9,061 nucleotides of DNA. It comes from Desulfobacteraceae bacterium (GTDB lineage Bacteria; Desulfobacterota; Desulfobacteria; Desulfobacterales; Desulfobacteraceae). Location of the stretch: the NCBI GenBank assembly GCA_015486915.1, contig WFQS01000157.1, forward strand, positions 1-9,061, given 5' to 3'. The notes below the pieces were generated by a model. That model saw only the letters and a list, made by a program, of their open reading frames with translations, was not told where the DNA came from and made no database searches. The position numbers were made by a program, and so were the translations under genes. Positions 4,686 to 9,061 of this stretch are shown piece after piece (positions within the stretch are counted from its first letter, which is position 1; each line of letters starts with the position of its first letter).

Positions 4686-6866
4686 ATGTTTTTAAAGAAA
4701 AAAAATTGTTTTACCATTGCTTCCATATTGATAATTATTCTTTTTTTTGCTGCAGCCCCATGCTTTGCAGGAGTTGCTGAAAAGACCATAAGAGTTTTTC
4801 CGCAGTGGGTAAAAGCCTTTCTGTTAATGGCAGGAGTTCTGGTTATGTGCCTTACCGCAGCCTTTGTCATCGCAAAAAGACTTATAAAGACACAGACTGA
4901 GGAATTAGAGATAAAAAACCAGCAGATAAAGGAAAGCCAGGATGAATACAGGAAACTGCTGGATGAAAGTCCTGTTTCAATTATACTTTTTGATGATAAG
5001 GGCATTGTGACATTTGTTAATAAATGGCATCTTAAAATTTTTGCAAAAAACAGGTATAACCGCAATTTTTTTGTGGGGAAAAATATACTGAAACTCCCCG
5101 GAATTGTAAGCGCAGGGCTGGACAAAAAATTAGAAAAACTTTTCCATGGAGAAACAATAATACTTGAAGATGTTTTTGTTCCTGTTTTCTCCGGAGATTT
5201 TGGAGGTTATCTAAATATCAAAGCCGTGCCGGTTTATAGTAAAAAACTATTTAAAGGAGGCATTCTCATTGGTGAAGATGTCACTGAGCAGAAACTTGCA
5301 AAAAAGAAAATGGAAGAGCAACGCCTTTTTTTTAAAGCAATTGTCGATTCCATGCCCTGTTTTATCTGTGTTAAGGATGAAAAGGCAAAAGCGATATTTG
5401 TCAATAAAATGGCCAAAGATATCCTTGGCATGGCAGAAGAAGAGGTGTTGCATAAAACAGCGTTGGAATTTATAAAAAATAAAAAACTTGCCATGGATAT
5501 TTACCAGGAAGATATGGAGCTTCTAAATCGGGAAAAGGGCAAAATTGAACATGAAGGAAAGTATAAGGATTCTGAAGGGAAGATTCATCATACATATATT
5601 GAAAAATTTCCAATGATAAAAGATGCCGATTCCAATATCCAGCAGATCCTCACTGTTTTAACGGATATAACAAGGATCAAAGACCTGGAAAGTCAGGTTC
5701 TTCAGGCACAGAAAATGGAATCAATAGGTATTCTTGCCGGGGGCATTGCCCATGATTTTAATAATCTTCTCACCATCATAAACGGCCGGTCTGATCTTTT
5801 ATTGATGGGTGTTGATGACACTGCACCTTTGTTTAAACATATAAGTGAAATCCAGAAAGCCGGTAAACGTGCTGAAACTTTAACCCGCCAGTTGCTTGCT
5901 TTCAGCCGCAGACAGATCTATCAACCTGAAAATATCGATCTTAATAAACTTATTGCAAATTTAGATAAAATGCTGCGCCGTTTAATAGGTGAAAATATAG
6001 AGATGGATTTGTTTTTTGATAAAAAAGCTTTGCCCATAAAAGCTGATCCCGGGCAGATCGAGCAGATATTTATGAATCTTGTTGTTAATGCCAGGGATGC
6101 TATTATTGAAAAGACAAGCACAGCCTCAGAAATGAAAATCACCATTGAAACAGGACATGCTGTTCTCGACGATGAATATATTGCCAACCATCCAGGCTCA
6201 AAAAAAGGAGAGCATGTTTATTTCTCCGTAAGTGATACTGGTGCCGGTATGGATAAAGAAACCTGTGATAATATTTTCACACCTTTTTTTACCACAAAGC
6301 CGAAGGGCAAAGGTACGGGCCTTGGGCTTTCAACTGTTTACGGGATTGTCAAGCAGAACAAGGGCTCTGTTTATGTCTATTCCGAGAATGGAAAAGGGAC
6401 TACTTTTAAAATATACTGGCCTCTTTCCAGGGAAAAGCAGGATAGACCTGAAATAAAATTATCCCAGACAGAGAATTTTGCCAGAGGAAATGAGACTGTT
6501 TTACTTGCAGAGGATAATGATGATTTGCGGCTTTTTACAAAAGAAGCCTTAACAGGAATGGGTTATACAGTATATGAGGCATCCAACGGTAAAAAAGCCA
6601 TGGAATTGATGGAATTTGTCATCATTAAACATAAAATTGAAATTGATATTTTAATAACCGATATTATCATGCCTGAACTTGGCGGAAGGGAACTTGCTGA
6701 AAAATTAAAGACAAAATTTCCCCATATCAGGGTTCTTTTTACTTCAGGCTATACAGACAATCACATAGTAAAAAACGGTGAGCTGGAAAGGGGGGTAAAT
6801 TTTATTCAAAAACCCTTTACAGTGAACGGGCTTTCCAGAAAATTACGGGAAATACTTGATTCCTGA
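4686..6866 (+). CDS. membrane hybrid histidine kinase: two PAS domains, HisKA, HATPase, receiver
   Basis: The 726-residue sensor begins with a signal-like helix (residues 1-28, ending AAAPCFAG), about 16 residues outside the membrane, and a second helix (about 44-65). A short coiled coil (TEELEIKNQQIKESQDEYRK) leads to PAS 1 (about 88-200) and PAS 2 (about 212-330). The kinase core follows: H box GGIAHDFNN with phosphoacceptor His356, N box NLVVNARDA (Asn464/Asn468), G1 DTGAGMD (Asp517), F box FFTTK and G2 GKGTGLGLSTVYGI. The receiver (about 605-726) has the acidic pair EDND at 609-612, phosphoacceptor Asp659 in LITDIIMPELGG, LFTSGYT and Lys709 in FIQKPF. All catalytic residues are present. 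There is no DNA-binding output, so the signal must pass to another receiver or phosphotransfer protein not encoded here. The very short external loop suggests sensing in the membrane or by the cytoplasmic PAS domains. The gene follows the rhomboid gene in the same direction. Confidence 0.95.
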   Translation: MFLKKKNCFTIASILIIILFFAAAPCFAGVAEKTIRVFPQWVKAFLLMAGVLVMCLTAAFVIAKRLIKTQTEELEIKNQQIKESQDEYRKLLDESPVSIILFDDKGIVTFVNKWHLKIFAKNRYNRNFFVGKNILKLPGIVSAGLDKKLEKLFHGETIILEDVFVPVFSGDFGGYLNIKAVPVYSKKLFKGGILIGEDVTEQKLAKKKMEEQRLFFKAIVDSMPCFICVKDEKAKAIFVNKMAKDILGMAEEEVLHKTALEFIKNKKLAMDIYQEDMELLNREKGKIEHEGKYKDSEGKIHHTYIEKFPMIKDADSNIQQILTVLTDITRIKDLESQVLQAQKMESIGILAGGIAHDFNNLLTIINGRSDLLLMGVDDTAPLFKHISEIQKAGKRAETLTRQLLAFSRRQIYQPENIDLNKLIANLDKMLRRLIGENIEMDLFFDKKALPIKADPGQIEQIFMNLVVNARDAIIEKTSTASEMKITIETGHAVLDDEYIANHPGSKKGEHVYFSVSDTGAGMDKETCDNIFTPFFTTKPKGKGTGLGLSTVYGIVKQNKGSVYVYSENGKGTTFKIYWPLSREKQDRPEIKLSQTENFARGNETVLLAEDNDDLRLFTKEALTGMGYTVYEASNGKKAMELMEFVIIKHKIEIDILITDIIMPELGGRELAEKLKTKFPHIRVLFTSGYTDNHIVKNGELERGVNFIQKPFTVNGLSRKLREILDS

Positions 6867-6947
6867 TAATATTTGCTCACTGCTACATAAGAAAACTCAA
6901 AAAAAATGATTGAAAATTTTATTTTCTGCAAAATGAGATCTTAAACA

Positions 6948-7787
6948 ATGCAAAATCAAAAGACAAAGCTGTACCGAAAAAAAATTATTGAGACCACAGA
7001 ATTTCTGCAAAAAAAACTTTCCGTTTCTCCTGAAGTGGGATTTCTCACGGGAACAGGGCTTGGAAGCAGCGTAGATTCCATAGATATTGGAGAAAAAATT
7101 GATTATTCAGATATCCCGAATTTTCCCGTTTCCACCGTTGAAAGCCATATGGGAAAACTTATCTGTGGTACAATTGCCTCAAAAGGCATTATTGCCATGC
7201 AGGGAAGATTTCATCTATACGAGGGATATTCTCCTCTTGAAGTGAGCTTTCCGGTAAGGGTAATGCAGCAGCTCGGAGTTAAGTATCTCGTGATAAGTAA
7301 TGCCTCAGGTGGTATTAACCCTGATTTTCATACCGGCGAGATAATGATCATAAAAGATCACATTAATCTGACGGGTAAAAATCCCCTTACCGGTCCAAAT
7401 AATGATACTCTGGGATTGAGGTTTCCCGATATGACAGAAGTATATGATAAAAGACTTGCCGAGCTTGCAGAAAAAGCTGCCATAAAAACAGGAATACCCA
7501 TAAAAAAAGGGGTTTATGCAGGGCTTTCAGGCCCGTCCCTTGAAACTCCTGCCGAAACAAGATTTTTAAGGCTTATAGGCGGTGATGCAGTCGGGTTTTC
7601 AACAATCATGGAGGCCATTGCAGGGATACACGGAGGAATGAAAATTCTCGGGCTGTCGACCATCACCAATATCAATAACCCCGATGCTCCGGAAAAAGCG
7701 GATATAGAAGCAATTATTCAAACTGCAGAAAAAACAAGTCCCAAAGTAGGGATAATTCTCAAAGAAGTGATAACAAATATAAACTGA
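6948..7787 (+). CDS. purine nucleoside phosphorylase family (trimeric PNP/MTAP type)
   Basis: The 279-residue enzyme belongs to the nucleoside phosphorylase-I family, which splits purine nucleosides with phosphate in the cytoplasm (purine salvage). Visible motifs: phosphate loop GTGLGSS (35-41), QGRFHLYEGYS (85-95), NASGGIN (118-124), LSGPSLETPAE (193-203, Glu199 matching the purine-binding Glu201 of human PNP), GFSTIMEA (216-223) and STITN (237-241, Asn241 matching human Asn243, which selects 6-oxopurines). The usual GMSTVPE reads GFSTIME, and the histidine of the LSHxEV/NHEEV segment is replaced: EKADIEAI places Ile253 there. A hydrophobic residue at this place is typical of methylthioadenosine-type enzymes, so a 5'-methylthio substrate is possible. 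The gene starts 81 bases after the kinase stop with only a weak GAG upstream. The TGA stop sits at the edge of repeat R5. Confidence 0.92.
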   Translation: MQNQKTKLYRKKIIETTEFLQKKLSVSPEVGFLTGTGLGSSVDSIDIGEKIDYSDIPNFPVSTVESHMGKLICGTIASKGIIAMQGRFHLYEGYSPLEVSFPVRVMQQLGVKYLVISNASGGINPDFHTGEIMIIKDHINLTGKNPLTGPNNDTLGLRFPDMTEVYDKRLAELAEKAAIKTGIPIKKGVYAGLSGPSLETPAETRFLRLIGGDAVGFSTIMEAIAGIHGGMKILGLSTITNINNPDAPEKADIEAIIQTAEKTSPKVGIILKEVITNIN

Positions 7788-7881
7788 CTGCCATGAGGCA
7801 GATTTGAACTGCATTACAGCGCCTCACTTATGCACATGGAAAGAGGATTTGTTATTTTGTCAAAATTGAGCTCTTTCTTAT
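7785..7881 (-). repeat. dispersed structured repeat, copy R5 (class I), filling the gap between convergent genes
   Basis: Read on the minus strand: GAAAGAGCTCAATTTTGACA, then TGAGGCGCTGTAATGC, CAAATCTGCCTCATGGCAGT. It matches R3 with a one-base gap. CTGCC-TCAT-GGCAG is a compensated version of the CCGCC/GGCGG hairpin of R3. The copy begins at the TGA of the phosphorylase gene and ends about 25 bases before the prmA stop, so it makes up nearly the whole intergenic region and could act as the 3' end hairpin for either transcript. Confidence 0.85.
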
Positions 7882-7906
7882 AAAAAAAATTTGTTTGAAA
7901 GCAATG

Positions 7907-8836
7907 TCAGGGAGACGTCACAGACCTGTAAAAGACAAGTCCCGACCATTTTTTACTGCTTTTTTTCCAGAGACACTTAAATCCCTTTTCGGAATAAATA
8001 TCAATAAGATTTCCGGTTTCCCATATCCTGACTCCCGATAAAATAAGAACAGAACAGTCTGATACGATATTTAAAAACAGGGGCAACAGTTTTTTAAGTG
8101 TGGGAAATCTTAAGTTTGCACATATAAGAGAATATTTCCCATATAGTTTATCAGCGTTACAGGATATCTCTTTTCCCGTAACCTTTACCTTTTTTTCAAG
8201 TCTGTTAAGCTTAACATTGCGTTTTGCTTCAAAAACAGCATTGGGATCTGTATCAACGGCAAGGCATTCTGATATTCCGGCTTTGACAGCAGCAATGGCA
8301 AGAACTCCGGAACCTGTTCCAATATCAACGGCTCTAAGTCTTTTTTTTCCACTTAAAAGTTTCTCTTTGAAAAAAACCTGTTCCATTGCTTCAATGCACA
8401 GCTTTGTGGTGGGATGCCTGCCTGATCCAAATGAGATTCCAGGATCAATGATAATTTCAATATCCGTATTCTTTAAATGAAAGAGCTCATTTTTGGCGAA
8501 GTAACTGATGCTCTTTTTATGTTCGTTGAGAGGCATAGTAACGCTGTTCAGATCTGCCTCATGGCAGTTATCTGAACTTATTTTTCCTGGTCGGGGCAAA
8601 AGCGTGAAATGTTCTGTTATTCTCACAGGCCTGGAAAAGGAAGGCTCCATATAAGTTGAGCCGAAATCATATGTGTATGCAATTTTTCCCTCACCGGTAA
8701 GGTCTTTTACCGCTTGCTTAACCTCGGCACGTGACAGGCCGGTTTCAAGGCAAACCATTTTGATTAATTCTCCAGGAGCCACCCGTTTTTCAGAATGCAG
8801 GAGAATATCCATAATATGTTTACGACAAAAATTCAT
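7907..8836 (-). CDS. prmA: PrmA-family (ribosomal protein L11) methyltransferase with in-frame repeat insertion
   Basis: PrmA methylates ribosomal protein L11 with SAM. The 309-residue product has an N-terminal winged-helix-like domain (about 1-72: MDILLHSEKRVAPGELIKMV, SRAEVKQAVKDLTGEGKIAY) in place of the usual L11-recognition domain, then the methyltransferase: DPGISFGSGRHPTT (131-144, PrmA signature), DIGTGSGVLAIAAVKAG (171-187, SAM loop), AVDTDPNAV (193-201) and ICANLRFPTLKKLL (238-251, the NIxAxxL position). Substrate is inferred from family; with the changed N-terminus and NLRF in place of NILA another substrate is possible. Residues 87-120 are encoded by repeat R6, 34 codons inserted in frame between LLPRPGK and the DIEIIIDPG strand. 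The start is ATG 8836; AGGA lies upstream and an in-frame TGA directly precedes it. Translation is probably coupled to the 17-codon ORF by an ATGA overlap. Confidence 0.85.
   Translation of the reverse strand: MNFCRKHIMDILLHSEKRVAPGELIKMVCLETGLSRAEVKQAVKDLTGEGKIAYTYDFGSTYMEPSFSRPVRITEHFTLLPRPGKISSDNCHEADLNSVTMPLNEHKKSISYFAKNELFHLKNTDIEIIIDPGISFGSGRHPTTKLCIEAMEQVFFKEKLLSGKKRLRAVDIGTGSGVLAIAAVKAGISECLAVDTDPNAVFEAKRNVKLNRLEKKVKVTGKEISCNADKLYGKYSLICANLRFPTLKKLLPLFLNIVSDCSVLILSGVRIWETGNLIDIYSEKGFKCLWKKSSKKWSGLVFYRSVTSP
8477..8576 (+). repeat. dispersed structured repeat, copy R6 (class I), inside prmA
   Basis: Aligns ungapped with R3 over 93 bases (77 identical). It has the AAAGAGC/GCTCTTT stem (8480-8486 with 8510-8516), the GTTCGTTGAGAGGCA block shared with R2, and a long 3' hairpin at 8547-8576: TTCAGAT-CTGCC-TCAT-GGCAG-TT-ATCTGAA, 12 pairs with a two-base bulge. 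It lies antisense to prmA and occupies exactly 34 codons without a stop. Confidence 0.88.
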
Positions 8837-8886
8837 TCACGAATTCCTGAAACACTGCTTAACTGGGAATATGCAAATACTTTCAT
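8833..8886 (-). CDS. 17-codon ORF with strong ribosome binding site, overlapping prmA start
   Basis: ATG 8886-8884 is preceded by GAGGAA (8898-8893) with a six-base spacer, the best ribosome binding site on this strand. The peptide MKVFAYSQLSSVSGIRE ends in TGA that shares ATGA with the prmA start codon. It lies 25 bases after the stop of the anti-sigma kinase. It could be a leader peptide that feeds ribosomes to prmA by termination-reinitiation, or a remnant. No run of codons for a regulatory amino acid is visible. Confidence 0.4.
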   Translation of the reverse strand: MKVFAYSQLSSVSGIRE

Positions 8887-8911
8887 ATATTCTTCCTCTA
8901 TCATTTATGAA

Positions 8912-9061
8912 CTATGTCTCTAATGTTATGTTCAGGACATTCATTCCATCTTCATAGAAATAGGTGCATGCACTGGATTTTTGTGTAACAAAAAAAATCC
9001 CAAGGCCTCCTATTTTTCTGTCCTGCAGCGGTATATTAATATCAGGATCAGGCATATCCAA
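8912..9061 (-). CDS. RsbW/SpoIIAB-like serine-protein kinase (anti-sigma factor), C-terminus only
   Basis: This frame enters from the right edge and stops at TAG 8914-8912 after 49 codons. The segment DMPDPDINIPLQDRKIGGLG, then IFFVTQ, and EDGMNVLNITLE matches the end of the HATPase domain of RsbW/SpoIIAB-type kinases, where a P...L..R.IGGLGIxLV block holds the G2 ATP-lid glycines and a GxNxLxL strand closes the fold. Such proteins bind ATP, phosphorylate an anti-sigma antagonist and sequester a sigma factor, or act in partner-switching to other targets. The catalytic N-box is outside the window. It is the first visible gene of the minus-strand block leading to the 17-codon ORF and prmA. No partner gene is visible. 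Confidence 0.72.
   Translation of the reverse strand: MDMPDPDINIPLQDRKIGGLGIFFVTQKSSACTYFYEDGMNVLNITLET

Noticed and set aside
8477..8576. Conserved peptide encoded by the repeats (HEADLN followed by VT or IT in several copies)
   Set aside because: R3 also reads open in the prmA frame, but R1, R2, R4 and R5 hit stops, and R3/R6 differences show no third-position bias, so a peptide-coding role is not supported.

Overview
The window looks like a low- to mid-GC Desulfobacterota (delta-proteobacterial) chromosome segment. This is an inference from protein style: a PAS/PAS hybrid histidine kinase, a rhomboid with a small soluble N-terminal domain, a winged-helix PrmA variant and an ArsM-type methyltransferase. 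There is no rRNA, tRNA, CRISPR array or transposase gene. Nothing was searched against a database; all calls come from reading the sequence.

Left block (1-1643, minus strand): a compact ArsR-controlled operon. A good sigma70-like promoter carries a perfect palindromic operator just downstream of its -10 box. It drives arsR, then a winged-helix-like small protein whose reading frame is broken by an in-frame TGA, then a TauE/SafE permease cut off in its second half, then the N-terminus of an ArsM-like methyltransferase that leaves the window. The operon looks like a detoxification or export module, but the ArsR protein has no cysteine and the permease is truncated.

Middle block (2034-3700, minus strand then non-coding): a stand-alone class II Fic protein (AMPylation-type motif plus a visible inhibitory motif), followed by about 600 bases without a gene. 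That gap is packed with four copies of a structured dispersed repeat, two plus-oriented (one of them class II), one further plus copy and one minus copy. The outermost two copies face outward, towards the Fic start and the rhomboid start.

Right block (3742-7787, plus strand): rhomboid protease, hybrid sensor kinase and purine nucleoside phosphorylase, all in one direction. The convergent minus-strand block (7907-9061) holds the C-terminus of an RsbW/SpoIIAB-like anti-sigma kinase, a 17-codon ORF with a strong ribosome binding site that overlaps the next start by ATGA, and a PrmA-family methyltransferase.

The most notable thing in the window is the repeat. Six copies (about 93-130 bp) occur in 9 kb. 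Each has a 5' hairpin of variable sequence and a conserved 3' module ending GCCTCATGGCRGTT, which can fold two mutually exclusive ways. One copy lies inside the prmA coding region, in frame, adding 34 codons. Another fills the whole gap between the phosphorylase and prmA. R3 and R6 align without gaps at 77 of 93 positions, and their differences fall evenly on the three codon positions of prmA, so the repeat appears to be kept as a nucleic-acid structure rather than as a peptide.
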